Below the pieces are notes generated by a model. It did no database searches. It had not been told where the DNA came from and worked only from the letters and a program-made list of their open reading frames with translations. The position numbers and the translations under genes were made by a program. Below, one piece after another: positions 36,225 to 48,904 of a stretch of 64,000 nt of DNA; position 1 is the stretch's first letter, and the number at the start of each line of letters is the position of its first letter. This stretch comes from Eriocheir sinensis (lineage: Eukaryota > Arthropoda > Malacostraca > Decapoda > Varunidae), in NCBI RefSeq assembly GCF_024679095.1, contig NC_066512.1, forward strand, positions 16,643,473-16,707,472, read 5' to 3'.

Positions 36225-37255
36225 GAGAGAGAGAGAGAGAGAGAGAGATGTGTTAGGTCTCTCTTACCTTGAAAATGACGTACAGGTGTTTTGAACAGTG
36301 TCACAAATCTAATATTGAATGAACCGTCCACACCACCACCACCACCACCACCACCACCACCAGGTCCAGACATATCATGGAACTGTCACATATCTCTCAC
36401 GGCCGCGGCGAAAAAAATTAAAGTGGAGAAACGGTTCTTCCACTTATCGCGAGGAATCTGAAATAGTGACAGAAATGATGGAGAGGGAGAGAGTGTGGTG
36501 ACGGGTGGTGATGAGCGGTGGTGAAGGGGGAGTGGGTGGAAGGATGGAAGGATGGGAGGGTGATATGGGTGATGGGGAGAGGTGGAAGATGATAGCTTGG
36601 GGAAAAGGGGGAAGTGGGTGGGAGGTGGAATGGGTGGTAGGGAGAGGTGGAGGATGATAGGTTGGGAGATGGAGAGAAGTGGGGAAGAGGTGGAAAGGGG
36701 TGAAGGTGGAATGGGTGGTAGATGATAGGCTGGTGGAAGAAATAAAGAGGGTGTAGGTAGATGGACAGCGGTGGTGATGGGTGTTGAGTTGTAGATGGGA
36801 GGAATGAGAGTGGAAGATAATAGGAGGATGGGAATAGTAGGTAGGCGGTAAGGGACAGCGGCGGTGATGGTTTATGGGTGGTGAAGGGTAGATGGGTAGG
36901 TGGAACGGGGATGGTAATAGGGAAAAAGAAGAGAAGGTTAGGTAAAAGGGAAGTAAAGGCCTGAATCTTTTATCTTAATGGGTGGATGGAGGAGTGGTTA
37001 TCTTTTTCACTCTTTTATTCTCCCTTTGTCTCTGGGAGGGGAAGAAGGACATGTGGAATCGCTATAAATGTGGAATTGGTTGTGGTGATGGTGGTCTGGG
37101 TAGTGTTGGTGATGGTGGTGGTCATGGTGATGGCAGTGGTGGTGGTGTTGAAATATATATGTAGTTTGTTGTTTCTGTCGTTATTGTTGTTGTTGTTGCT
37201 GTTGTTATTGTTGTTCCCGCCAGTTTGTCAATTCCTTGTCACGGCCAGATATTGG
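36225..37255. repeat. (CAC)n then G/T-rich degenerate repeats
   Basis: (GA) at 36225-36248 and (CAC) at 36330-36361. From 36490 to 36960 degenerate GGTGGAAGATGATAG-like units lie in a G-rich context. (GGT) and (GTT) tracts span 37080-37215. No gene. Confidence 0.75.
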
Positions 37256-37273
37256 ACTGTCCTAACTCACTCA

Positions 37274-37389
<116 letters not shown>

Positions 37390-37674
37390 CGATCCACTCA
37401 TTCATGCGTCTGAGGAAGGAGGTCGAGGTCACACAAACACAAACACACACATCACCTGCACCCCCCTTCTCCCCCCCCCCCCCCTCAAGACCTATTCGTT
37501 CCGGCAGCCTTAATAGTGTCCTGTGCCCCCAAAGAGCGCCGTGGAAAATGCTGTGAAATGCTCTTGGTCTGTTGGGTCAAAGGGAGACGCTGATGCTTGT
37601 CTTGACGGGGTGAACTGCTGACTGCCTTTAATGTCACTCTCAAAGCTTGTATTCTCAGTCGCTTTTGGCTTTCA

Positions 37675-37830
37675 CAGTAAATCTTTCCGAAGGCCACAAA
37701 GGGGATTAGTCGGGTTCTCATGAGTGTTTTATTCACATTCATGGTGCAGAAGCGTTGTCGTACTATCACTAGGCTCATGAAACTACTGCCCATGATAATA
37801 CTCACAACCTCTCCGAATGCCTTACTAAAT
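37675..37830 (-). repeat. Single copy of the roughly 145-bp dispersed module
   Basis: GGGATTAGTCGGGTTCTCAT, then GAGTGTTTTATTCACATTCA, then TGGTGCAGAAG and ACTATCACTAGGCTCATGAA are the reverse complement of the 60430-61190 units. Confidence 0.7.
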
Positions 37831-37837
37831 GTGGGTG

Positions 37838-39185
37838 TAAGTTCCGAAGTGTTTGAAAATGGGGGAGGTGTATGTTCCGAAGTGTTTGAAAATGTGGGTG
37901 TGTAAGTCCCGAAGTGTTTGAAAATGTGGGTGTAAGTCCCGAAGTGTTTGAAAATGTGGGTGTAAGTCCCGAAGTGTTTGAAAATGTAGGTGTAAGTCCC
38001 GAAGTGTTTGAAAATGTGGGTGTAAGTCCCGAAGTGTTTGAAAATGTGGGTGTAAGTCCCGAAGTGTTTGAAAATGTGGGTGTAAGTCCCGAAGTGTTTG
38101 AAAATGTGGGTGTAAGTTCCGAAGTGTTTGAAAATGTGGGTGTGTAAGTCCCGAAGTGTTTGAAAATGTGGGTGTAAGTTCCGAAGTGTTTGAAAATGTG
38201 GGTGTGTAAGTCCCGAAGTGTTTGAAAATGTGGGTGTGTAAGTCCCGAAGTGTTTGAAAATGTGGGTGTGTAAGTCCCGAAGTGTTTGAAAATGTGGGTG
38301 TAAGTCCCGAAGTGTTTGAAAATGTGGGTGTGTAAGTCCCGAAGTGTTTGAAAATGTGGGTAAGTCCCGAAGTGTTTGAAAATGTGGGTGTGTAAGTCCC
38401 GAAGTGTTTGAAAATGTGGGTAAGTCCCGAAGTGTTTGAAAATGTGGGTAAGTCCCGAAGTGTTTGAAAATGTGGGTAAGTCCCGAAGTGTTTGAAAATG
38501 TGGGTGTGTAAGTCCCGAAGTGTTTGAAAATGTAGGTGTAAGTCCCGAAGTGTTTGAAAATGTGGGTGTAAGTCCCGAAGTGTTTGAAAATGTGGGTGTA
38601 AGTCCCGAAGTGTTTGAAAATGTGGGTGTAAGTCCCGAAGTGTTTGAAAATGTAGGTGTAAGTCCCGAAGTGTTTGAAAATGTGGGTAAGTCCCGAAGTG
38701 TTTGAAAATGTGGGTAAGTCCCGAAGTGTTTGAAAATGTGGGTGTAAGTCCCGAAGTGTTTGAATTTTTTTTTTTTTTTATTTTTTTTTTTTTTTTATAC
38801 ATTGCGGCCTATTGCGCCGGTAGGCTTCTTCCCGGTGGATCCTGATGGTCGGTCCAAGGCTTCTTTCCGGTGGGTCTTGATGGTCGGCCCAGCCCGTTCT
38901 GGCGCGGGCGAGTGTTTATAGTGGCGCCATCTTGCATTGGCTCATCTTGCCCTCCCAGAGCTCATCTTTGATCCTAGAATCTAGAGTCCGGGTTGATAGG
39001 TGGTCTTCTGGACAGCATGTGGGTAGTTTTAAGCCACTCGGCGGCGGCTGAAAATTGAACTCGCGTCCTTCTGAACACGGGGCCGTTACTCTTCCGACTC
39101 AGCCACCGCCTCCCCATGTGGGTGTAAGTCCCGAAGTGTTTGAAAATGTGGGTATGTAAGTCCCGAAGTGTTTGAAAATGTGGAC
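37838..39185. repeat. 28/30/32-bp minisatellite, about 33 units, interrupted by a SINE
   Basis: The constant part is CCGAAGTGTTTGAAAATGTG followed by GGT, a variable number of GT, and AAGTC. Units of 28, 30 and 32 bp differ by zero, one or two extra GT. About 31 units lie before a SINE (38765-39115) and two after it. Because unit length changes by two bases, the frame shifts along the array, yet long minus-strand frames stay open (TLRDLHPHFQ-type repeats). No evidence of a real protein. Confidence 0.95.
38765..39115 (-). mobile_element. Full-length tRNA-derived SINE inside the minisatellite
   Basis: On the minus strand a tRNA-like head starts GGCGGTGGCTGAGTCGGAAG (A-box region at 39094-39105) and has a B-box-like GAGTTCAATTTTC at 39050-39062. 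A body with TGGCGCCACTATAAACACTC follows, then an A-rich tail seen as poly-T at 38765-38796. The array resumes at ATGTGGG immediately after it. Shortened relatives occur at 45466 and 58175. Confidence 0.85.
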
Positions 39186-40860
39186 CAGTGTGTCAGCCTC
39201 TCTTGTCTGTTTGTTGACGCTTTTTTCATGATTTTTTTTATTTAATTTTTTTTTTTTATTTTTTTTTTATTCTCATTAACTGCGGTTAACAAATCAGGGG
39301 CAAAATTCTTTCCACTTAACCGTTGGAAAAAAAGTGTTTTCTGATTAATCTCTTCAGTCATGTGGAAAATTAATGCTTAGGGAAAAAAGCATCACTGAAT
39401 CACAAGATAATACTTTCTTCCTGTTAGCAACCTCGCCCACGCCAGGCCAGCAGCCACCAATAAGCTTTGACCTTTACCAGCGTCCACCAATTAGTTGCAG
39501 CCTGAGTTGTAGAGTGGACGTGGCCTGCTTGCATATTCCCCATTGACATACACTGGGCAGAAAACGTGGAGCGGCTAATTACCGAAGCTGCTGTGGAATC
39601 GTGAACAAAGCAAGGAATATTTATCTTATATATTAAAGCCAAACGTAAAACCAAAGTCGTGAAGTCAAGAGCAGTACAGTTCATAGCCGAGATATTGCAT
39701 TCACGAAGCACATACCAAGTTATCGTAGCGCCTCACTAGCCACACCCTGAACACTGTGAGCCCTGTCCCCTGCGGCTGATGTGGTGTGTTGTGTTCGGAA
39801 GGCGTGTGGTGTACCCCGTCCCCTGGTGCTGTGTTGTGCTGTGTCGTGCTGGATAGCCGTGTGGCGCTTTCCTTCCCGCCACAGAAGCGACGCCGTCTAG
39901 GGACGTAACGACACACACACTCCCCTCAAATGGGCTGGGGCGTGACGTTCGCTGTTGCTGCTGCTGCCTCTCGAACTCTTTCTGTTCTCCAAGGAGCCGC
40001 CGTCAGCAGATGAGGAGTCGCGTCAAAACAATACTAATGAACCAATTAGCTTGAATCATCGCATCAGCATCTGGATCCCGGAGCTGCGCCGCCGCGTACG
40101 TCGAGAGTCAGGGAGCCGCCAGCCGCCAGCCGCCAGTCCCCTGCCTCGTCATGGTTATCGTCATTGCCGTTGTCATTGTCCCATCGCCAGAAATCAATAT
40201 AAGTCCCGGCCACGGAGCTCCCCGATGGGTTTTATCTAACATTTCCTGTGCACGTGAACATGATATTATGTAAAAGGTTCCTTCAAATATAAATCCAAAG
40301 ATACCAGTTTAACTTTGCCCTTTGAAATTTTTTTTAGGAATAAAATTGATTTCTTTACAAGCGGAGGAAGCCAACCACAATCCTTGTTTCCTCAGATCTA
40401 TTTCGGAACAGAGTTTTCGGTTTGACGGAAGTTGGACTGCATAAAAATAAGCCGGAAAGAGCCTGAAAGAGGAGTGGCTCATCAATCCCCGGTGACGCTG
40501 ATTATTGGTGGCTGAGTCGACTGTCTGCTCGGGCATGGAGGAGTCCGCGAATCAGCAAGAAGCACGTCGCCACCACGAGACGCCAGCAGCAGGAGAAGCA
40601 GAAGAACCCGGCGGACACGAAGCAACTGGAGGAAGAGGGGAAGGAGAAGGAGAGCAAGAAGTAGAAGTAGACGTAGAAGAAGAAAAAAACAAAAAAGAAG
40701 AAGCAGTAGGAGGAGCAGGAGGAGAAAGAAGAGGAGGAGACTTACCATTACGTGACATCAGCAGCGGTGGCGAGGTTCTTGTCTCATGTCACGAAAATCC
40801 GACTGTCCTTCATAAGACTTCTTACGGGCCGGTATTCTCGGACGCTTCCGCCTCTCACAT
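39186..40860. other. No supported gene; a few open balanced stretches
   Basis: T-rich at 39225-39270. Between 39994 and 40096 a stretch after CTTTCTGTTCTCCAAG is open (EPPSADEESRQNNTNEPISL) and meets GTACGT, which could be an exon. 40530-40745 is a GAA/GGA-rich open frame. Neither is strong enough to call. Confidence 0.4.
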
Positions 40861-40864
40861 CAAC

Positions 40865-41012
40865 TATATCCAAAGGGCAAAAAGAAGATTAATCGCGTTC
40901 TCATGAGTGCTTTTCGCGTTCATGGTATAGCGGCCTTGTCGAACTACCACCAGGGTCAGTAAACTACCCCGATGGAAATGCCCACAACTCCTACCAACGC
41001 CCTATCAAATGT
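40865..41012 (-). repeat. Single copy of the roughly 145-bp dispersed module
   Basis: CAAAGGGCAAAAAGAAGATT, CGCGTTCTCATGAGTGCTTT and AACTACCACCAGGGTCAGTA match the module in reverse orientation. Confidence 0.75.
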
Positions 41013-41319
41013 GTGCGCTTGGGCGTCGAAATGTCTTAGAGTATGGCTTAGAATATATCCTTGTGTATCCTCGTGTATCCTCGGCCAGACACAGGAACTC
41101 CATTGCAGTCGTTGTCAGGGCGTTGAGTGTCTCCCTCCTACACTACACTCACGCCCTTTGTTGCTTTCGGTAATAGTTGAGAGCTCCGATTCATCCTTTG
41201 GCCTTTGTTATGTTGGTTATTTCATCATTATTATTTTTTCGTCTTCCACACTCAGAAATCCATCGTCTCGCTCGCCTTTTTCGGGTATCAACGTTGCTCC
41301 TCGGTCGTCTGTCACCTGC

Positions 41320-41322
41320 CTG

Positions 41323-41381
<59 letters not shown>

Positions 41382-41396
41382 AACACACACCTTCCT
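41320..41396. repeat. (CA)n microsatellite
   Basis: About 26 CA units with short imperfect extensions, followed by C/T-rich sequence to 41540. Confidence 0.95.
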
Positions 41397-41780
41397 CCCT
41401 TCCTTTCCATATGCTTTCCTTCTTTCCTTCCATTCTTCCTTCATTCCTTCCTTCCAGTCCTTCCATACCTCCTTCTCCCTGCTCCTCCTCTCCCTCTCAT
41501 GTTATTTTTCCATTCCGCCCCCTGCCTGCCGCCCCTCCTCCCTGCCGTATGTATATTTAAGCATGTGGGCCGCAAAGGGAGGGAAGGATGGAATAGATTA
41601 CCAAGCGATGGTGTTGTCTTGACCTAAAAAACAGACACCTTTAACTTTTTTTCCTTTGCGTCTTAAGGAAACGTATATAAGTGTCTTGAATCCAGGTCAC
41701 CTTTGTTTTCCTCTGTAGGTTGTAAAGCATAAAGAACTCATGTACAGACAGACTTTTTTTTATTATTGTTTCCTTTTTTT

Positions 41781-41822
41781 GTGCACTTGAGCTGTCTCCT
41801 TTGTTGTAAAAAAAAAAAAAAG
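41781..41822 (+). repeat. Tail of dispersed repeat family
   Basis: GTGCACTTGAGCTGTCTCCT followed by TTGTTGTAAAAAAAAAA. Confidence 0.55.
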
Positions 41823-41879
41823 ACTATTGCTTGCTGCTTTTTTTTTTTTTTTTTTTTAGCTTCTTACCTACCCTGACCT

Positions 41880-42475
<596 letters not shown>

Positions 42476-42614
42476 ATCATATCAACATGTGCCTCATTTA
42501 GAAAGCGGTGCCTCCCTTTGCTTGTCGCTGTTGCTGCTTTTTTTCCCTTTATTTTATGGGTAACCGAACTAAAGTGAAGCTGTGAGGTGAGTGCCTTGAC
42601 TAACTTTTTGCAGA

Positions 42615-43160
42615 CTATTCTAACATTACTATCACACCTACTACTATTGCTACACTAACTAACACCACCATCACCATTACTACTATCACTATCGCTGCCA
42701 CTGGGATTACCACCACCACCACCAACAACAACACCATGATCACCACCACGAGCATCACCACTGTTACCGTCTGCCATGCACCACCACTACCATTACCATA
42801 ACCTTCACTACCACTACCAACACCAGCACCACCACCAACAACAACAACTACTACCACCAACTTCCCCATTGGTATCATACACCTTTTATCAATACCACTA
42901 CCACCACCAACACTACCACCACCACCACAAACAGCACCACCAACACCACCATCACCACTAACAACTATACCTATCATGATCACTACCACAAACTTCTACA
43001 TTGCTATCATACACCATATATCAATACCACTACAAACACTAACACCAACACCAACACCACCACCTCCACCATCACCACCACCAACAACTTCAAAAAACAT
43101 CATGATCATTACAACCAACTTTACCACCAATATCATACACCATCATCACCACCACACTCG
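42615..43160. repeat. Degenerate (ACC/ATC/ACT)n region
   Basis: Interrupted trinucleotides on the plus strand give His/Tyr/Thr-rich or Gly/Val-rich open frames. A partial internal duplication is seen, with CATCATACACC-like pieces near 42878 and 43010. Confidence 0.85.
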
Positions 43161-43249
43161 GGTATCAGCGAGTCAACCGTTTCCGTCGCCGCTGACAGCC
43201 CCGCGTCGATACAGACAGACGGACTGACTTACAACTCCGCCTTCATCTA

Positions 43250-44820
43250 CTTGCATATGAGTCTTGTAATAACAGCGCGGAGGATGGAAGGCAAAACGAT
43301 GACGAGGTACAGATGAAAAAAGTAGGGAAGGGAAATCGTGCACAGTAAGAAAACTATGTAATTAGGACGGTAGACATAGGCTTCTTATAATGAGGAAAAA
43401 CAACGAAAAGGAAAAGAATAGAAAAAAAAGGAAAAAAAGGGGAAGACGTACAGAGAGCGAAAAAAAATACGTAATTAGGGAGGTAGACACAGGCATCTTC
43501 TAATGGGGAAAAAAGGGTAGAGGAAAAGAAATGAAAGGAAAAAGAAGATAGAAGGTCGAATTAGGTAACGAGAATGAAACAAGAAGAAAAAGAAGGTGGA
43601 GGAATGAGGTAAAGTCAGAGACGGTAAAAAGAGAAAGGTGAAAAATAAGGAAATCAGAAAATGGACAGAGAGGAGATAGTAGGAACAGGATAAACATGGA
43701 GGGAAAAAAAGACCCCCCCCACACACAAAAAAAAAAGTAATGGATGGGGGAGAGGAAAAAATCAGAAAAAAGATGAAGATAAAGGTTACATCAAAGAGCA
43801 GGAAGAATCAAGAGCGAGAGTCAGAGATTGGAAAGGCGAGGAGGAGGAAGAGGAGGAAGAGGCCAGACAGGATATTGATGTGCAGACGAAGGCACTGCAG
43901 AAGGACGGCGGGAATATCTGGTACAAATTGAGAAACGAGGAGTGAGAATAGGATGAAGGAGGCGAAGGATCGGAGCATTCTTCGTGGAGGGAGGGAGAGA
44001 ATGAAGGAAGGAAGGAATCACAGTCTCTCCACCACATCCCCATCCTCCTCCTCCTTCTCCCCCTCCTCTCCTCCTAGTTCTATCCAACACTGCTTTGGGA
44101 CGTGAAGGAAAGGAGAGGAGGGGAGGAAAGAGAGAAGGGAGAGGAGAAGTGAAGGAAGATGAATGTGAGAGAAGAGTCAGCAGTCATGAAAAACGTATTG
44201 CGTCCTTGGCTCGCTCTCTCTGCGTCCCTTCCTTCCTCCTCCTGCCGCGGGAACTGTAAATCAAAGGACATTGCTAACCCCTGAGTGGCCTGTCCTGCTT
44301 CTTCCTCCTCCTCCTCTCCTTCGGTTCTGTTTCTTTGTTTCCTTTTCCCACTGTTCCTTCTAACTCTTCGTGCGCTTAATATTTTTTTTTCTCTTACTAA
44401 TATCTCTCCTGGTTGAGTTCTTTCTTGTTTTCCATTTTCTTTCTATCCATCCATCCTTTTTTTCTCCTATCCCTTGTTTATTTTGTTGTCATTTATTATT
44501 CCTTTACCTTCCTTTATCGTCTTTTGCATCGGTCTTCTCTCGTCTCCCGTAGTAATCTTTTCCTTGGTTAAATTCATCCTTGTTTTCCATTCATTTCTTT
44601 ATCTTTCGTTCCTCTCACGTATGCCTTGTTTACTTTTGTCGTCATCTTCTATACCTTCACCTTCCTTCATCGTCTTCTGCAGCGTGGGTAGAGGCAGCAC
44701 ACGTCCATGCACTCAACACGTTTCAGCATTAGTCAGCACCCGATAGCATACTGATAACACACTTCCCACAACCAGACACCACAACATCACCAATACTAGC
44801 TGTTAATCCCCCTGCTATTG
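43250..44820. other. Purine-rich then pyrimidine-rich, no gene seen
   Basis: 43300-44170 is A/G-rich with a duplicated CGTAATTAGGRMGGTAGACA near 43355 and 43470. 44290-44690 is C/T-rich with a roughly 125-bp duplication around ATTCCTTTACCTTCCTTTAT and ATACCTTCACCTTCCTTCAT (44500, 44650). Confidence 0.6.
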
Positions 44821-44830
44821 CCCTCACTCC

Positions 44831-45000
44831 TTACACAAGTCCCGCTGTCGCTTGCCTAACTGAGAGGGCCGGGGGGCTTGTGGGTAGAGGAGGGAGGCGG
44901 CATGGAGGAGGGAGCGGCCGTGAAGGGTAAAGATGGAGCACTTGTCTCGTGGGTCCCATAAAGAAGGTGGCTTAAGGTCCTGTATCGCCTGCCGGAACAT
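44831..45000 (-). CDS. Candidate coding exon, minus strand
   Basis: From an ATG at 45000 the minus strand gives about 57 balanced codons to a stop: MFRQAIQDLKPPSLWDPRDK, then CSIFTLHGRSLLHAASLLYP, then QAPRPSQLGKRQRDLCKE. A GTGAGG at the very end could be a donor, so the frame may continue into another exon and not stop. Composition and GC are unlike the purine-rich flanks. The LxxRQRxLC string resembles a short motif near the start of secreted Wnt proteins, but nothing else of that family is visible, so no name is given. Confidence 0.3.
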
Positions 45001-45029
45001 CTCAACGCGCAGGTAACAGGTAACAGCGA

Positions 45030-45459
45030 GGACCAGAGTGCAGGAGGAGGATAAAATCACGAGGGAAGGATAACTGTCGGGGAGAGGAAATAAAAGTAAA
45101 GATTGGAGATAAAGGAGAGTGAGTGTTAGGTATTGCAAGGCGAAAAAAGTGACAGGAGATAGGAGAAAAAAGGAATAAAGGGAGAAGAGAGGAAAAATGT
45201 GGAATTAGAAAGAAAAGGAAAGACTGGAGATAAAGGAGCGGGAGTGTTAGCTTTTGCAAGACGTGAAAAGGGGACGTGAAAATTGTGGACAGAAAGGAAA
45301 AGAAATAGGGATGAAGAGGGATGAGAGGAAAGACAAGTGAAGATGCAGGATCGGAGAAGAGAGGCTATCGGATGCTGCAAAACGAAGAGGGAGAGGATGG
45401 AAAACTTTGGACAGAGGGAAAAGAATATCACCAAAAAGGGACGAGAGAAAAGAGACAAG

Positions 45460-45491
<32 letters not shown>

Positions 45492-45678
45492 CATTGCAGC
45501 CTATTGCGCCGGTAGGCTTCTTCCCGGTGGATCCTGATGGTCGGGTCGCTTCTTTCCGGTAGGTCCTGATGGGTCGCCCCAGCCGTTCTGGCGCAGGCGA
45601 GTGTTTATAGTGGCGCCATCTTAAATGAAAACAAAGATTGGAAATAAGAGCAAAGTGAGCGTTAGCCTAGTTGTTGCA

Positions 45679-45769
<91 letters not shown>

Positions 45770-45863
45770 TAATATAATGAAAAAAAACAAAAATAAAGTA
45801 AATAAAAGTTAAATAAAGAAAATGAAAAAAAAGGAATGCAGGAGTTACTGAAGGGAAGGAAAA

Positions 45864-45947
<84 letters not shown>

Positions 45948-46070
45948 TGCAGGGAGTTGTGGGGGGAAAGGAAGAGATAAAAGAAAGATCACGATAGAAG
46001 AATAAATGTGGAAGAAAGGAAACAGAGAAAATAAAGACGAAGATTGGAGATTGAAGGAGGATGGCCGCTA
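45030..46070. repeat. Degenerate roughly 125-bp tandem repeat interrupted by SINE and (GA)n
   Basis: AAAGATTGGAGATAAAGGAG followed by a GTGTTAGNTNTTGCAAGACG-like part recurs near 45093, 45218, 45330 (diverged), 45632 and 46040 (partial). It is broken by a SINE piece (45466-45622) and by GA blocks at 45687-45766 and 45868-45942. Confidence 0.7.
45466..45622 (-). mobile_element. SINE fragment lacking the tRNA head
   Basis: Poly-T, then CATTGCAGCCTATTGCGCCG, CTTCCCGGTGGATCCTGATG and TTTATAGTGGCGCCATCTT match the tail-proximal half of the SINE at 38765-39115. It stops before the tRNA-like part, so it is 5'-truncated. Confidence 0.85.
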
Positions 46071-46074
46071 GACG

Positions 46075-46240
46075 AAGAGTGGACGAGGAAGCAACGAGAC
46101 GGAGGAAGAAGAGGAGGAGGAAGAGGAGGAGGAAGAGGAAGTGCAGGAAGTGGAGACAGCACAATGGAGGCGACACTCAAGAGCTGTTGATCGACCACAG
46201 AAAGTCGATGGTTCCCGGGACACGTGTACTGTACGCGTCC
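46075..46240. other. Purine-rich, no gene seen
   Basis: GGAAGA-type repeats followed by a short balanced stretch to 46240. Confidence 0.5.
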
Positions 46241-47640
46241 CCGCCCCATACCCCTCCCCTCCCCCTCCTCCTCTCCCCCTCGCTTCCCTTCGGCTCCCAT
46301 CCCCCCCGCCTTCTCCCTTCCCGTCTCTTCCCCATCTTATTTCTTGCCCCTTCCATCATCCCCATCCCCACCATGCCTCCCCTCCTTACCCCCCACCCCC
46401 TCCTCTTCTCCCCCTCGCTTCCCTCCGGCACCCATCCCTCCGGCACCCATCCCCCCCGCCTTCTCCCTTCCCCTCTCTTCCCCATCTTAATCGTTGCCCC
46501 TTCCATCATCCCCATCCCCATCATGCCTCCCCTCCTTACCCCCCTCCTCCTCCTCCTCCTCCTCCCCCCTCTCGCTTCCCTTCCCCTCGGCTCCCGTCCT
46601 CCCCGCCTTCTCCCTTCCCGTCTCTTCCCCATCTTAGTCCTTGCCCCTCCCTTCACCCCCATTCCAAACCTCGCTACTGTTCGTCTCCTCTTTCCCCTCC
46701 TTTCACCCCCTTTATCCCCTCACCCTACCCTCTTTTTTCATCTTTTCCACATTTCCTAAACCCATACCCACACTCACCCCCTCCTCAGCCTCCCCTTCCT
46801 CCCCCCCGTCAAGGGTGTGCAGTGAGGTGGAAGGGTTAGCGGGGAAAGCACCTCTGAAGTTACTCTTTCTAACGCGCCTTCACACCTGCCGACAACCCCC
46901 CCCCCTCACCTTTTTCCCCTCACCCCCTCACCCTTACCTCTCACCCTTTCACTCTTACTACTCTCGCTCTTCACCCTTGTCCTATATAGTCGTAGGTGAA
47001 TGGGTGAACATTCTCCTCCATCACCCTCCTACTCCACCATCTTCTTCTTCACCCTTCCCCTCCACCTTCTCCTTCTTTCCCTTCCCCTCCACCTCCTACT
47101 TCTTACCCCACCCCCTCCACCTCCTCCTTCTTATCCCTTCCCCTCCACCTCCTCCTTCTTACCCCTCCCCCTCCACCTCCTACTTCTTACCCCTCCCCCT
47201 CCACCTCCTCCTTCTTCCCCTTTCCCTCCACCTCCTACTTCTTACTCCTCCCCCTCCACCTCCTCCTTCCTTCTCCTTAACTCCCCATCCATTAGCCCCA
47301 CGAAACTCATACCCATCAACTACCATTACTAACAACCATAACCACTCCGCCACATTCACCCCCTTCTTTGCGTCCTCCCTATCCACTCCCCATCCACCAC
47401 AACCACAGGGCTCACTATATAACACTCCCAATACCACCTCACCATGTTCACCCACCCCTCTTTTTCCTCCCCATCCATTCCCCATTCTCCTCCTCCCCAC
47501 GAAATTTAGACCCATTAACTATCCCATCACATTTATATCTTCATCCCCTCTCCCTCCCTTTCACTCCCCTCCCCCCCTTCTTCCCCTCCCCCTTTCACCC
47601 CTCTCCCCACCAAGAAGTGTCCTCCCCTCACCTACCTCGA
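46240..47640. repeat. C-rich tandem repeats of about 145 bp and about 40 bp
   Basis: CTTCCCCATCTTANTYNTTG then CCCCTTCCATCATCCCCATC recurs near 46326, 46480 and 46626, a 145-155-bp period. From 47040 to 47280 a CTCCACCTCCTNCTTCTTAC unit recurs at about 30-45 bp. Confidence 0.85.
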
Positions 47641-47688
47641 CTGCATAAATGAATACTGATGAAAGACACTAATTAGCATTGTAGTGGG

Positions 47689-47692
<4 letters not shown>

Positions 47693-47769
<77 letters not shown>
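47693..47769. repeat. (GA)n microsatellite
   Basis: About 38 GA units followed by purine-rich sequence to 48400, which has no gene. Confidence 0.95.
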
Positions 47770-47774
<5 letters not shown>

Positions 47775-48417
47775 GAGAGGAAGTGGTGACAGGAGGAGAT
47801 AAAGGAGACAGGCTAATGGTAAAGGAGAAGATGGGAGAGAAGAAAAAAATGGGAAGGGAAACGAAAGAATAACGCAAAAAAAGAAGACAGACTATTAGTA
47901 AAGAGGAGGTGACGGAGGAAAGGAAGAGAGGGAAAGTGGGAGGAAAAGACAAGAGAGACATGGTAATGGAGGAGATGGGGAGAGGAAAGCAAAGGAAAAG
48001 GAAAGAAAAGAATAGGGAAAGGAGACAGTCAATTGGTTAAGGAGGACAAGGAAGAGAAAAGGACGATAAGGGTGCAGGAAAGGAAAGAAATAATGAAGAA
48101 GAGGGGTGATATGGTGTAAAGGGAGAAAAGAAGATGGAAAAGGAAAGAAAATGTAGAAGGACAGCTAGGAAGATGAGGGAGGGAGGAAGGAAAGAAAAGG
48201 GATAGAGTGAATGAAAATACGAGGAGATAGGAAGGAAAGGAATAGAAGAGGAAGAAATTGAGTAATGGGACGGGACAGCCAAGTGGTGAGAGGAGATTGG
48301 GAAGAAGAGGGAAGAAAGGAAAGAGAGGAAATGGGAGGAATGAAGAAGAGGGGGAAGGAGGGAGGAGGAAAATGGTGGAGGAACGGACAAAGATGGATGT
48401 ATTCATTAATCTTGTGC

Positions 48418-48543
<126 letters not shown>

Positions 48544-48709
48544 TGAGCCGTCACTTCTCGAACCTTCCACCACCACCAACAGACAAAAAAAAAAAAAAGA
48601 TATAATGAAAGTGAAAAAAAAAACATGGTAATAATTATCATTACATCGACATAGAAGAGAGAAAAAAAGTCTATGTTAATCTTGAATCTCGGTGACGCAC
48701 AAAGAAGAA

Positions 48710-48832
48710 GAGGGAGGAGGAGGAGGTGGAGGAGGAGGAAGAGGAGGAGGAGGAGGAGGAGGAGGAGGAGGAGGAGGAGGAGGTAAAAAAAGACTACATA
48801 TAGGTAATGAAAGACTCTGTGTGTTAGTTTTT

Positions 48833-48904
<72 letters not shown>

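Noticed and set aside
37838..38765. Regular 30-bp direct repeats resembling a CRISPR array
   Set aside because: Units are head to tail without spacers, and the genome is eukaryotic.
37825..38802. 325-codon minus-strand frame with TLRDLHPHFQ repeats
   Set aside because: It is the translation of the 30-bp minisatellite. Unit lengths change by two bases and shift the frame, so no protein is maintained.
40505..40906. 133-codon acidic plus frame
   Set aside because: It is mostly GAA/GGA low complexity and runs into a dispersed repeat module.
44831..45000. Naming the frame as a Wnt gene
   Set aside because: Only a nine-residue resemblance. The conserved cysteines and palmitoylation site of Wnt proteins are not visible.
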